From Bacteroidota bacterium (GTDB lineage: Bacteria > Bacteroidota > Rhodothermia > Balneolales > Balneolaceae), in contig JAQCBZ010000004.1 in assembly GCA_027621355.1 (NCBI GenBank), positions 26,076 to 90,075 of the forward strand: a stretch of 64,000 nt of DNA. Reading direction: 5' to 3'. The notes under the pieces were generated by a model. It was not told the origin of the DNA. It made no database searches and was given only the letters and a program-made list of their open reading frames with translations. Made by a program: the position numbers and the translations under genes. Positions 44,901-54,041 of this stretch are shown here, one piece after another; the stretch's first letter is position 1, and each line of letters begins with the position of its first letter.

Positions 44901-44987
44901 AGGATTTGTTCCACTAGCGAATCCTTTAGAGACCGACAGCAAACAAATCAAACCAACTAGAGAAATGAAACGTGCTAGCCGATTCAC
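41937..44987 (-). CDS. Large periplasmic/surface TPR-repeat protein
   Basis: 1016 residues with a signal peptide (RLARFISLVGLICLLSVSKGFA) followed by about 25 tetratricopeptide-like helical repeats over nearly the whole length (for example ARVLYWEAETALEAGDLDRS, AYDQAIETYQRAFGAEPG, EYESAVEAYQVILEAYPRSS). Repeats contain the BamD/YbgF-like pattern YxxGxYxxAIxxFxxLIxxYP. It should act as a scaffold for envelope protein complexes; no enzymatic domain is seen. Its start overlaps the CBS-like gene by four bases, and aroA follows after three bases, so it belongs to the hflX-aroA transcript. Confidence 0.88.
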   Translation of the reverse strand: MNRLARFISLVGLICLLSVSKGFASGTNPDPTDAVQLYQSAVEAMHQGLWMEALSSFETLCEHPEAEASLKESAWFHRIRLILETQPEQVDPLAMEYGEAFPHGAMARQLYETVGHYYWDSNRPEKARGYFTMAKQSRVDQAQLARVLYWEAETALEAGDLDRSLASFLELTQQTPEQPQAPEAYYSAGRLYLENQAYDKSAETFEQLREAHPFHPMTRRIGTALGESYYQERQFEQAAQAFLDALPYVEGEAEHKAVYLAAESYKALQRYDEAVRYYLQAINLTKGTPEERMSHYGLGWVYHYQGIYHWAARSFGESSGGEDELAQKALYYTAVNHKLANRLDLSIERFVEFQERFQEGVFVEEATYEYAVVLFERGRYGEAIELLRQLAQDIDALKRPGDVLTLLGEVYFANGEYTRALQAFELAETHQAVAAAAKIQARFQKAWVLYINQAYAQAQPIFEGVFQEGQRVRGVSEEDQATVARLASESLFWSADAQFQLRQYGEAAASFESFVTRYPGHEFLGAARYAWAWAHFMNGEYEAVIEPMEAFLSNYDPPPIALYPFDTDARLRLGDAYFATGAYDQAIETYQRAFGAEPGGDYAMFQVANSYYRAGLEMEAIEEFRKLLRIYPFTRVREQAQYNIGYLFLTLGNTIQAVEEFERLIDQSPGISWAARAQFAIGDAYYNAGEYESAVEAYQVILEAYPRSSYIIDAIDGIQYATLFLGEESDAEELLETFLESHPSTTTADRLRFRQAESLVQSGDYQAAIREFEQYIRVTNREASLPAAYAGIGDAKRQLGDRDGAKEAYGTLVNQFPGSEQRLFGLTTLGQMALEEGDLLGAIDWFEQLQDGDDRFRVEALLGLAEAYRRLGSEADQAQSLELYSVLLAEQPSSLQARTGLARLYMDQGKLVEAREVLAPARSVGVREQVAEANYLNARSYQLEGDATRAKNEYEQVTVLYEAFEQWASRSMFRLGELQILDGNVGEARVWLDRLMQTYPNTQAARDAQTLLNAAQ

Positions 44988-45508
44988 GAACCGAGATAAT
45001 GCAGTAAATGATCCAGGTTTAGCTCTAGCTCATCGTCCGATGGATCCGTTGAGCAGACAGGGTAATGCCCTTTTTGACGAAGGCCGTTAAAAAAGGGTTC
45101 CCAAGCTTGATCCGTCTCACCAACAACCACAAAGCATCCATGAAGCGATTCAGGCGTTGCTTGAGGGGGTTCAATAAAGTAAACCACGCGCAGTTGGACA
45201 CGCTCAATACTAGCCAATAACGCTAAATCGGCATGACATTGAGCACGATCCTGAGTTTCAACACAAAATACTTGTGGGATCCCCTCCTTTATCCCCGCAT
45301 GAGAAAACATCCAACCAAAAAGATCTTCCCGTCGTAGATGGCCTTGTGAAAGACCTGTCTCATCATCGACCACATGCAGAACCGTTGCACCCGATTGTAT
45401 GAATAGTCGACATAGCTCCCATACATCTTTGCTCGAAGATACAATAGGGCCCTGATCCGTAGAATCGTTACCCAAGTGTTCCATCAATAAAGATTTTGCT
45501 GAGATCAT
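44984..45508 (-). CDS. CBS-domain-like cytosolic protein
   Basis: 174 residues. The N-terminal half (GPIVSSSKDVWELCRLFIQSG, TVLHVVDDETGLSQGHLRREDLFGW) follows the pattern of a CBS domain, and the second half resembles the divergent CBS/ACT-like proteins found in Bacteroidota (LRVVYFIEPPQ, GCFVVVGETDQ). Ligand and function are unknown. It overlaps the TPR gene start (ATGA) and follows hflX by 16 nt. The CBS reading is tentative, because no canonical adenine-binding residues were identified. Confidence 0.6.
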   Translation of the reverse strand: MISAKSLLMEHLGNDSTDQGPIVSSSKDVWELCRLFIQSGATVLHVVDDETGLSQGHLRREDLFGWMFSHAGIKEGIPQVFCVETQDRAQCHADLALLASIERVQLRVVYFIEPPQATPESLHGCFVVVGETDQAWEPFFNGLRQKGHYPVCSTDPSDDELELNLDHLLHYLGS

Positions 45509-45524
45509 GAGGTTAAACTGTCAC

Positions 45525-46859
45525 TTATGAGTGAACTTCGTCCATGGGTTGAAGACGCCCTTCGGAGTCAAAAACGTTGAGTTGGCCATTATATTTCTTG
45601 AAGAGGCCTTTCAGGATATCAGCCGACGTTCGACCCGATATCTGAATACTTGTTTCATCATAACATTCGTTTTCAATAACTGCAAGAGTTCGTAGTGATG
45701 AAACCACAGAAAAATCAGTAATTGGCAAGGTAAGATCGAACTCAAGAAAATCTTCTTCTAGGCGATTTTCTACGGTTTGTCGCAGACGATCCAAGCCCAT
45801 ATGTCGTGCAGCAGAGACATAAACAGCTTGTGGGTATTGCTGCTTGCATTCCAATAACTGCTCTGGTGTGGCTTGATCAATCTTGTTAAAAACCCATTGC
45901 ACCGGTGTATTTGATGCCCCTAGTTCCTGCAGCGTTGACTCAACAGCCTCAATTTGCTCCTGAGTCATGGGTGATGATGCATCAACCACATGCAAAAGCA
46001 AATCCGCATCCTTCACCTCTTCAAGTGTCGACTTAAAGCTCTCTACTAAATGGTGTGGGAGTTTTCGAATAAAGCCCACTGTGTCGGAGAGCAATACCGT
46101 ACGGTTGGGAAGTTCCCAACGCCTAACTGTGGAGTCTAGTGTGGCAAAAAGTCGATCCTCTGCCAACACATCTGTATGGGTAAGAGCGTTTAAAAGTGTC
46201 GACTTGCCCGCATTGGTATACCCAACAATCGCAACTTGCATGGTAGACGAGCGACGTTTACGGCGAGTTGCGCGTTGTTTATCAATTTTTTTGAGCGTCT
46301 CTTTGAGCGTCGCAATCCTTTGCCCGATGATGCGTCGATCGGTTTCAATTTGAGTCTCACCAGGACCCTTGGTGCCAATTCCACCACTTTGACGGGACAA
46401 GTGAGTCCAAAAGCGGGTTAGTCGAGGAAGGATGTACCGTAATTGAGCAAGCTCGACTTGAGTTTTGGCTGCATTTGTTCGGGCACGACTCGCAAAAATA
46501 TCCAGAATAAGTCCCGTTCGGTCTAACACTTTTCGCTTGGTCATTTTTTCGATGGTTCTGAGCTGAGTACCCGTGAGCTCGTCATCAAAAATGATCAAAT
46601 CACACTTCTTAGCAGCACTATCTTCGGCAATTTCCTGAAGTTTTCCCTTACCGATATAACTTGAGGGCTCGGGATGATCTCGATGTTGCAAGTGACGTCC
46701 CACTTCAATCGCACCTGCCGTATCGGCAAGCCTTGCAAGTTCGTTTAAATGCTCCGTTGCCTCATGGGTCGTTAACTCTTGCGTGACCAACCCAACAAGC
46801 AAGGCTTTTTCCTTTTTGGATGGACTACGTTGAATGGAATCTGGGTGAGAAAAACTCAA
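45525..46859 (-). CDS. hflX: GTPase HflX
   Basis: 444-residue ribosome-associated GTPase that splits stalled 70S ribosomes under stress. The N-terminal HflX domain (SYIGKGKLQEIAE, DLIIFDDELTGTQLRTIEKM, VLDRTGLILDIFASRARTNA) is followed by a basic coiled region (ETDRRIIGQRIATLKETLKK) and a G domain with P-loop GYTNAGKSTL, G3 DTVGFIRKLP and G4 NKID. Length and architecture are normal. It overlaps the upstream membrane-protein gene by four bases. Confidence 0.95.
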   Translation of the reverse strand: MSFSHPDSIQRSPSKKEKALLVGLVTQELTTHEATEHLNELARLADTAGAIEVGRHLQHRDHPEPSSYIGKGKLQEIAEDSAAKKCDLIIFDDELTGTQLRTIEKMTKRKVLDRTGLILDIFASRARTNAAKTQVELAQLRYILPRLTRFWTHLSRQSGGIGTKGPGETQIETDRRIIGQRIATLKETLKKIDKQRATRRKRRSSTMQVAIVGYTNAGKSTLLNALTHTDVLAEDRLFATLDSTVRRWELPNRTVLLSDTVGFIRKLPHHLVESFKSTLEEVKDADLLLHVVDASSPMTQEQIEAVESTLQELGASNTPVQWVFNKIDQATPEQLLECKQQYPQAVYVSAARHMGLDRLRQTVENRLEEDFLEFDLTLPITDFSVVSSLRTLAVIENECYDETSIQISGRTSADILKGLFKKYNGQLNVFDSEGRLQPMDEVHS

Positions 46860-47449
46860 TCGTTATCAACCAACTTTACAGAGTTCGATTCTGGGGTTTC
46901 TGCCCATGCTAGCGAAGAGAGTCTCCGAGTTACAAGCGTCTGGAAGGGTGCTACATGGCTACCCGGAACAAAAAGCTCTACTCTCATCAGAGGCCCAGAT
47001 AATGTGCCCTTGATATTCACCGCTTGATAGAAGAATGTATAATGGACACCGTTTGCTCGTTCCTCTGTAGAATAATCCACAATTTGAGTCCAATGAACTG
47101 TTTGCGCAGGCTCATTGACGTTTTTTACAATTCCAGTATTTGTGATAATTCGTCGCGATGCCATCACACTCACCACAAACCAGTTCACCCCAATCCACGA
47201 CAATCCAATGACGGAAGAGTACAAATGAGTCTGTTGCTGCCAGACCGCTAGACTTGTTACAAGCGCCATCATGAGCAGGAATACGGAAGAAAAAACAGGA
47301 TAACCCAGCATACGACCTCCGTTCCAAGCTAGACGTACTTGGCGAAGACGAAGGATATTGCCCACGCTATACGCGCTTATGATGGGCGTAGCCACCGCAA
47401 AAAACCCCAAAATCCAGTGAAAAAGTACAGTTGTAACGGTTTCGATCAT
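46856..47449 (-). CDS. Membrane protein of unknown function (DUF3592-like)
   Basis: 197 residues with three to four hydrophobic segments (about 5-27, 48-70, 77-97) and a soluble beta-rich C-terminal half (NVNEPAQTVHWTQIVDYSTEERANG, FFYQAVNIKGTLSGPLMRVEL, VPGSHVAPFQTLVTRR) whose pattern resembles DUF3592-type domains. The function is unknown. It is the first gene of the minus-strand operon ending in aroA; its stop overlaps the hflX start (ATGA). Confidence 0.65.
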   Translation of the reverse strand: MIETVTTVLFHWILGFFAVATPIISAYSVGNILRLRQVRLAWNGGRMLGYPVFSSVFLLMMALVTSLAVWQQQTHLYSSVIGLSWIGVNWFVVSVMASRRIITNTGIVKNVNEPAQTVHWTQIVDYSTEERANGVHYTFFYQAVNIKGTLSGPLMRVELFVPGSHVAPFQTLVTRRLSSLAWAETPESNSVKLVDND

Positions 47450-47543
47450 CCAGTATAGTTTACTATGAGCATCAAATATAATGCTAGGTAAGGAAGTTGC
47501 GTTCTTTCATAGAACGAATCAAGAGACACAATAGTATATTTAC

Positions 47544-50456
47544 ATGATGAATCCACTACGTTCCCTGCCAACCTTGGCACTTTTCTTTTTGACGGTTCAA
47601 GCGTGTTCACCTACACAAGAAGCTCGCTACTCCATGCTCCCTTCGGCCTGGGCACCATGGACAGAAGGTCTGCCCCAACAAACCATGGCACATCTGACAA
47701 TTTCGTCAGAAGCGGACGTATTTGTGGGAGAGCCTTGGTCAGAGCCTGCTGCATTTTTTTGGGAGGGTCTTCCTTCTGAACGGTGGGTTCAGGGAGATAA
47801 TCACCCCTTAGCTGAAGTAGCACAACTAAATCTAAGGCCCGAAGGAATTGCGATTTTGGCACTATCCCCTGAGCATCAAGTGCCTGTTTGGTATGTTGAA
47901 GACCTCACGCTAGACCAACTCCAAGCAGAGCTCTCAACCCCCATCGAAGCACTTTATGAATTTGGCTCCCGTACCATGCATGTGATTGCAACAATGGAGA
48001 CCTTTGCACGGTTTACGGGAGATATAGCTCAGGATGCTCTTTTCATGGTAGAGTTTGGACGATGGACACTCTTATCTACCCATAGCCAGGCTCTTGAATG
48101 GACGGTGGGAGCTTTCACCAAAACCCACCCAAGAGTCTCTTTTGAAGAATCCAGTGACGTATCTACGGGGGGAATCTATTCCTTTGAAGCGTGGAGTGCA
48201 TGGCTTGCAGGGATGGTGGATTATGTTCATCGCCCCTTGATGGCGGGAGTCACGGATCAACTCGGCCACTGGGTACTGGACCGACACGCGACTCAAGATC
48301 ATGAGCGCGACGCAGAAGACACGGGGATCATTCATTTACGAGGTCACTATCAAGGGGGAAGCTTTTCTCAAGGAATGGGTCAAGATCTCGACAAGCGTTC
48401 ACCGAGCTATGTAGAGGGTATACAAACTGACTCGTCGATAGGCTCTTCAGCGTGGCTTGCATCGATGATTCACCATCCAGGATTCACCCCATCACTCCAT
48501 CAATTCGTCCCCGAAGATGCTGCTGGTTTTGCCATTGCACATGCCCCTATCATGGAAACCGCACGTTGGGCTTCTTGGCTTGGTAATCAGAAATCCTCTG
48601 CTGGGCTTCCCCTCGACTCCACACTCCTGGAGATTGCTCCTTTACTGGACCGTGCGCGCGAAGATCTTCGATCAGAAACTGGTCTGATTTTGTTTTCCGA
48701 ATCTGGACTTGATGCTTCTAGTGAATGGGTTCATCTCCGGGGGATTGAACGTCCCAACCGTGTAGAAGAACTCTTTGAAGAACTCGTGGATAAAACGTTG
48801 GCTGATCGTGAGGGAGGGCTCTATGTATTTGAGCGAGGTTGGCCTGTTGTGTGGCTTGGAGCTCAGCCTGCACTGCAATCCATGATTCAAAAAGGCGTTG
48901 CGCCGGCCTCTTTTTCTCAGCGGCTTTGGATTAGAATCACAAATGACGCCATCATTATGGCAAATAGACCAGGATTGGTTCAGTCCATCCCAACACGCGC
49001 ATCCGGACGTTTACTGGGAGAATGGACAGAGCAAGAGAGTGGAGAAGAGCCTCAAAAAGTGACTTTCATTGCAGGAGGTCGATTTGACGACTTGAATCGA
49101 TTTATCCGTCCGTGGCAACGCGAACTTTCCAGATCATTACCCACGGCATGGCTTCGTCAAGAACGGTTTTTATGGATTGGCAAGCCCGCAGACGAAGCTG
49201 ATGGGCTTGGGAATTCACGAGGTGGATCACAAGAGCGGACTGGTTCACAAAAGGAGAGTTTGGCTCAGCCCCAAGAGTGGGAAGTCATGATAGAGTTGTC
49301 AGAAGATCAAGATAGAGGGTGGGAAAATCGATGGCTATATCCATTATCACGGACCGCATTAACCCATGCTCCAAGCTTGCTCAATATTGGCGGTTCGGGT
49401 AGGCTTGAGGTCCTGTATAGTACCAAGGGTGGCGCGGTAGGAATGTTGGCATCAGACGGAACGCAATTACTCCAGCTTTCGACAGGTGTGGATGCCCCCA
49501 TTGGGTCACCAATAACCTATGACTGGTATGGAACACAACAAGAAATCATTTTCCAGGCAGCTGGTAGGCGGATCTATGCTTGGGATCCAAGTGGTCGTTT
49601 ATTGCCAAGCTTTCCACTCCAACTCGAAGAGGAGATCACAACGCCATTAACTATAGGAGACGTCGATGGTAATGGGCTTCCAGATCTACTGCTTGGCACG
49701 GGTGACGGACAAGTTTGGGTGTTGGATGGACGAGGAAATCCACTTCCTGGATGGCCACAGCAAGTGTTGAGCACTCAACGTGAACCTATTCATTTGATTC
49801 CAGGGTCCGGTGGCGCCTCATCGTCTGTTATGACCGTGAATGAAAACGCCCTCTATGTATGGAATCGTCAAGGGGAGTCACCTCCAGAGTATCCCAGCTT
49901 TGCAGCCGCACCCTATACAGGGGGAGCGTGGGTTGATCTATCAAAGGATGAGGTGATGCTATCATCGCTGAATGGTCAGGTTTTTCGGTATGCTATTGAA
50001 TATGAAGGGCTGCCCTCACCCTCTTTGGCCATCATGGATACCCTCCAAATTGTAGAAGAGTCAAGGCAAGGAACCCTCCTGCCCTCCATCTCATCCATCG
50101 GCCCATACACCGCCTTGACCACAAATTTTGGGTATGTGTTCGTTCACGATCAACGCCTTGACACACTCTATACCACTCGAATGCCGGGGAATGCGTCCGT
50201 TGATGGAGCGGCAACTCTGCTTGAATGGGAAGGTCAGTCCGTCGTTGTGGCAGCAACAGAGTCTGGGCAAGCTTCTGTGTGGTCCCTTCCTGAGCTAAGA
50301 AGATTAGATATTTTACCTCCTGGACGCATCGAGAGTTTCACCTTTGGGGATGTCGAGCAAGATGGTGACCTAGAATGGATTGCAAAAACCCCTGCTGGGA
50401 TACAAACCTGGACGATTTATCCGCCAGTCATCAATCTACCCGAGGCGGAACTCTAA
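47544..50456 (+). CDS. Large lipoprotein with C-terminal FG-GAP/propeller domain
   Basis: 970 residues. A lipoprotein signal peptide (ALFFLTVQAC, Cys21) is followed by a region of about 620 residues with no recognised domain (SPTQEARYSMLPSAWAPWTE onward) and a C-terminal beta-propeller of PQQ/FG-GAP type, with LTIGDVDGNGLPDLLLGTGD and GQVWVLDGRGNPLPGWPQQV (about 700-740) and FGDVEQDGDLEWIA near the end. FG-GAP repeats usually bind calcium and are found on surface proteins. The stop codon overlaps that of the convergent DUF5686 gene by four bases. It is divergent from the 46856-47449 gene. Confidence 0.78.
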   Translation: MMNPLRSLPTLALFFLTVQACSPTQEARYSMLPSAWAPWTEGLPQQTMAHLTISSEADVFVGEPWSEPAAFFWEGLPSERWVQGDNHPLAEVAQLNLRPEGIAILALSPEHQVPVWYVEDLTLDQLQAELSTPIEALYEFGSRTMHVIATMETFARFTGDIAQDALFMVEFGRWTLLSTHSQALEWTVGAFTKTHPRVSFEESSDVSTGGIYSFEAWSAWLAGMVDYVHRPLMAGVTDQLGHWVLDRHATQDHERDAEDTGIIHLRGHYQGGSFSQGMGQDLDKRSPSYVEGIQTDSSIGSSAWLASMIHHPGFTPSLHQFVPEDAAGFAIAHAPIMETARWASWLGNQKSSAGLPLDSTLLEIAPLLDRAREDLRSETGLILFSESGLDASSEWVHLRGIERPNRVEELFEELVDKTLADREGGLYVFERGWPVVWLGAQPALQSMIQKGVAPASFSQRLWIRITNDAIIMANRPGLVQSIPTRASGRLLGEWTEQESGEEPQKVTFIAGGRFDDLNRFIRPWQRELSRSLPTAWLRQERFLWIGKPADEADGLGNSRGGSQERTGSQKESLAQPQEWEVMIELSEDQDRGWENRWLYPLSRTALTHAPSLLNIGGSGRLEVLYSTKGGAVGMLASDGTQLLQLSTGVDAPIGSPITYDWYGTQQEIIFQAAGRRIYAWDPSGRLLPSFPLQLEEEITTPLTIGDVDGNGLPDLLLGTGDGQVWVLDGRGNPLPGWPQQVLSTQREPIHLIPGSGGASSSVMTVNENALYVWNRQGESPPEYPSFAAAPYTGGAWVDLSKDEVMLSSLNGQVFRYAIEYEGLPSPSLAIMDTLQIVEESRQGTLLPSISSIGPYTALTTNFGYVFVHDQRLDTLYTTRMPGNASVDGAATLLEWEGQSVVVAATESGQASVWSLPELRRLDILPPGRIESFTFGDVEQDGDLEWIAKTPAGIQTWTIYPPVINLPEAEL

Positions 50457-53020
50457 AAATAACGAGCAACGCCCAACGTAAGGTTAAAATCCGCTTGATC
50501 TAAACGAAACGCAGCATCCAATCGCATAATCGAGAAAATACCATTTAGGGACACTCCTGCTTCATAGTGTACCCCTTGGCTCTCTCGGAGAATGGGCGTG
50601 AGAGGCTTCATAACCTGTTTGCTGACGGGATCCGAGACCCAGGCATTGGTTGCACCTCCAAAAACAATCAACCCGATCCCTTTCTTGGAGATCCCCCAAA
50701 ATCCTAGTGCTTCAAAAGGGGTGGATTTGAAGTCATGCTCGGCATACACCTTCCAAAATCGGTCTCCCTCATAAGGAAAGAGAGACTGTGTCTTTAGCAC
50801 ACCAAATGGAGCATAAGATAACGTGGAGGGCTCAAGGGTAAATAGTCGCTGGTAGGGTACACGCCCTTGCGTAATCCCCCCTGAGAGAATCATCGAAAAA
50901 GTATTGGGAAGGAATCTACGCTTGTAAAACGTATTGAGAGATATTTCTCCATCCACTTGGACTCGAATGTAGTCATGATCACTGCCAAGCGACCCATCAC
51001 TCACTTCTACGTCAGCCTCAATACGATTCACGCCAGCAAACCCTAGTGTCGATCCATCAAATCCATTTGATTCCGAGACCCGCAATCCAAATCCTAATCG
51101 ATTCGAAACCCCTTCCTCAATCGCCGGATTCACTCTACGAGGCTGATTACGTGAACCCGTTAGACTATACGTGAATAGATCATCAGGTAGGTATGATTCC
51201 TCCTGCAGAGTATGAAATCTCGTCGTGAAGGAAAACATGCTTTTGCGGAGCTCAAGACTAGATTTCCACCCTTTCTCTACGTAGTAATCTAAGGGGTCAA
51301 CACCTCCAAAAAGAAAGGCAAGGCTATAGCTTGTTCGTGGCATCAAACGTAACTGCTGGCGTGCTATAACCGCTTCATGTAGGGTAAGCTCGGCTGTGAG
51401 GCCCAACCCTTGTTCAAATTGCTTACTCATTCGCAATCCAAGTCCTTTGTCCCAAGCGTTTCGATGAAAAGCATACCCTCCATGTAAAATAAGCGCTAAC
51501 TCACCCTGCTCTTCTTGTCGCCCAATCCCTTTGGTAAGCGTTCCTCCGACAAATAAACCGTTCACTCGATCCATTCGAATCGTGGGGGTAACCAACTCTG
51601 TCACTGAGCTAACAAACTCGCCAACAGGCCCATCGCTGAATACACCAGATGTGTCTTGATCTTCGTCCGGGTCTTCTAGCATCCTAGCTAGGAATCCTGT
51701 GGGTTGAAATGCCTTGCCCAATGTCATGGTGCTATCAAGCTCCTGGTAGGCCATCTCTTCTTCCTGGGTTAACGGAACACGAACCCGCCCAGCCTCTCCA
51801 ATTCGAGTGGACGAGATGGACAAAGAGTCCACACTCACAGACTCCTCTTTTTCAAGGATAGCCGTTGGGATTACCGTATTAACGTCGTACTCCGACACTC
51901 GGGCGACTTGATTAACCTGGATAGTTGGAAACTGAAGTCCTGGGAGCCCAATTTTAATGGCGCCCTCAACGCGTGAATCCACCGGGAGCCAATATTGCTT
52001 TCCATAATTCGAATATTGCTGGCTATATGTAAAAGAGACTTCCTGCGCTGGAGGAGGAAAGGTAATGACCTGACTCGGACGAAGATTCACTTCGAGTAAA
52101 GCGTAATCCTGAGCCAACACATAGATGGTTCCTTCGAAGGTAGGCTGAAGATTTCGCCGGGGGGTGACCTGAATCTTGTAGATCAGTTGGTCATCTAGAC
52201 TCTCGTAATCGAGTAACTTGAACTCGTAATAATCTAGCGCTTCGGGATGTGTTACGCCAACGACGTTATAGCTCAAAATATCAATGTTATCATCATAGAA
52301 ATTTGGCAGGTCATTCACACCCAACGGGATAATGGTATCGTCTAGATTAGAGGTCTTTTCATAAGTTTTGAGGATTTCCCTGTAACCCTTTTCGCGATCC
52401 CAGTAGACTTCATTCATTGACTCCGTGATTAGAACTACAGAGCTATCATTCGATAATGACAATCGTGTGTAAGCTTCCGCTTTAAAATTGTAGAGCCCCG
52501 CTCTCCAAAGTTGCTTGCGTGCTATTACTCGCTCCATGATCGAAAGTGCTGGATCGTCTTCTGTAATTACAAGTTCTGGTAGCTCAAGCGCTGATGGTCT
52601 TAGATTGAAATTTAGCACAGAATCTCGTTGAGAGGTAATGATAGCGCGTTGGGTTTGGTACCCCAAAAACCGTACTGTGAGCTCAGATGGCAATGAGTCC
52701 AAAAGAATCTCATATCGCCCCTCTGCATTCGACACTGTCCCTTTGTATGTCCCCGTAATTTGTAAGGTGGCCGATGGTAAGGATTCACCTGTCTCCGAGT
52801 CATAGAGGGTGCCTCGTACCTTCAAACTCGAACGAGTCGTGTCTAGATTAGTGTCATTTACCCTGTGACTCGTTGACTCTATCTCTAGGTGGTCCAACGT
52901 GCGGGCAATGGTAGCCTGACCCTCAGTCTTTGCATAGCAAATCGTATGTAGTAGAGAGAGAAGAATTATCCCAATGAATCGCAATGCCATAGATCTGTTT
53001 ATTGTCCTATACCACTTCAT
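50453..53020 (-). CDS. DUF5686 outer-membrane protein with N-terminal carboxypeptidase-regulatory-like domain
   Basis: 855 residues: signal peptide (ALRFIGIILLSLLHTICYA), an Asp/Thr-rich linker, a CarbopepD_reg_2-like domain (about 65-125, GTLYDSETGESLPSATLQIT, YEILLDSLPSELTVRFLGY) and the DUF5686 region (SIMERVIARKQLWRAGLYNF, EAYTRLSLSNDSSVVLITES) leading to a predicted beta barrel that ends in aromatic Phe (LTLGVARYF). Such proteins are outer-membrane components of unknown role in Bacteroidota. The ATG at 52990 (residue 11) is an alternative start with a shorter N-region. Confidence 0.85.
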   Translation of the reverse strand: MKWYRTINRSMALRFIGIILLSLLHTICYAKTEGQATIARTLDHLEIESTSHRVNDTNLDTTRSSLKVRGTLYDSETGESLPSATLQITGTYKGTVSNAEGRYEILLDSLPSELTVRFLGYQTQRAIITSQRDSVLNFNLRPSALELPELVITEDDPALSIMERVIARKQLWRAGLYNFKAEAYTRLSLSNDSSVVLITESMNEVYWDREKGYREILKTYEKTSNLDDTIIPLGVNDLPNFYDDNIDILSYNVVGVTHPEALDYYEFKLLDYESLDDQLIYKIQVTPRRNLQPTFEGTIYVLAQDYALLEVNLRPSQVITFPPPAQEVSFTYSQQYSNYGKQYWLPVDSRVEGAIKIGLPGLQFPTIQVNQVARVSEYDVNTVIPTAILEKEESVSVDSLSISSTRIGEAGRVRVPLTQEEEMAYQELDSTMTLGKAFQPTGFLARMLEDPDEDQDTSGVFSDGPVGEFVSSVTELVTPTIRMDRVNGLFVGGTLTKGIGRQEEQGELALILHGGYAFHRNAWDKGLGLRMSKQFEQGLGLTAELTLHEAVIARQQLRLMPRTSYSLAFLFGGVDPLDYYVEKGWKSSLELRKSMFSFTTRFHTLQEESYLPDDLFTYSLTGSRNQPRRVNPAIEEGVSNRLGFGLRVSESNGFDGSTLGFAGVNRIEADVEVSDGSLGSDHDYIRVQVDGEISLNTFYKRRFLPNTFSMILSGGITQGRVPYQRLFTLEPSTLSYAPFGVLKTQSLFPYEGDRFWKVYAEHDFKSTPFEALGFWGISKKGIGLIVFGGATNAWVSDPVSKQVMKPLTPILRESQGVHYEAGVSLNGIFSIMRLDAAFRLDQADFNLTLGVARYF

Positions 53021-53074
53021 TATACTGCCAATTACACACTGATGATATACGGTGGGCCTTGAAAAAGGTTCTCG

Positions 53075-54037
53075 CTAAAGCAAATCCGCTAGCGCTGTAT
53101 GTACATCGCTGTAGGCAAACTCAAAGGAGGATGAATGTAGGGCATTTGGAACCGCTCTCATACTACTCAAAATAGGTTGAGCAGCCTCCCCAAAAAGAAG
53201 TTTTAGCAACGTAGGTGGCACTGGGAACCAGGAGGGACGTCTTAGTACCCAACCCAATGCAGAGGCAAAATCTTGCATGGTCACAGGCTCAGGGGCGCAC
53301 ACATTATATGGACCGCGGAAGTTCTGATGATCCACGGGATACAGTAATGCCCGAACCACATCAACCACATGAATCCATGGCAGATAAATAGATGCATCAC
53401 CAACAGGGCCGCCTAAGAACCACTGAAACGGTGGCACCATTTTCTGCAGAACACCTTGACCTTTCCCCAGCACGATACCAATCCGGGGAATCGCGACCTC
53501 CACACCGAAGTCTTCTGCCTTGAGTGCTTCGGCTTCCCATGCTTTGCAAACCTCGGCAAGGAAATCGTCCCCATGAGGCGCTTTTTCTGTTAGCAAATCC
53601 GCTCCTTGATTCCCATAGATTCCAACAGCGGAAGCCGAGATCATTAACCTAGGCTTCGATTCGGCTTGACTCATGGCCTCAACAAGTGCACGTGTTGTCT
53701 CTACACGGCTAGATCGAATCGCCTTTTTGACTTCAGGGCTCCAACGTCGTCCGGCCACAGACTCACCCGCAAGATGAATCACTACGTCCACGGACTCCAT
53801 TGCCCTCGCTAGCTCCTTAGGGTCCCAAGAGATTTTCTTGCAATTTCGAGCTGTTGGAATTGAAAGCTTTTCAGGTGTTCTAGACACCAAAATCACATAA
53901 TATCCTGCCTGTAGACATGTCTTTACGAGGTGGGATCCAATAAATCCCGAGGCGCCCGTAAGTAGAATCGTCTCTTTGGCTAGAGGTGACTCTTGATGCT
54001 TCTTTGAGTGGGTCAGCGATTTGTCTTGCAAGCTCAT
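53075..54037 (-). CDS. TIGR01777-family NAD-dependent epimerase/dehydratase
   Basis: 320-residue extended short-chain dehydrogenase-like protein. The Rossmann loop is TGASGFIGSHLVK (about 27-39). GESVAGRRWSPEVKKAIRSSR, SASAVGIYGNQGAD with the Tyr of the YxxxN-type site, and the C-terminal SSMRAVPNAL match the SulA/YfcH-like TIGR01777 group, whose substrate is unknown. Its start lies four bases beyond the cdsA stop, so it ends the envelope operon. Confidence 0.9.
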   Translation of the reverse strand: MSLQDKSLTHSKKHQESPLAKETILLTGASGFIGSHLVKTCLQAGYYVILVSRTPEKLSIPTARNCKKISWDPKELARAMESVDVVIHLAGESVAGRRWSPEVKKAIRSSRVETTRALVEAMSQAESKPRLMISASAVGIYGNQGADLLTEKAPHGDDFLAEVCKAWEAEALKAEDFGVEVAIPRIGIVLGKGQGVLQKMVPPFQWFLGGPVGDASIYLPWIHVVDVVRALLYPVDHQNFRGPYNVCAPEPVTMQDFASALGWVLRRPSWFPVPPTLLKLLFGEAAQPILSSMRAVPNALHSSSFEFAYSDVHTALADLL

Positions 54038-54041
54038 CGCG

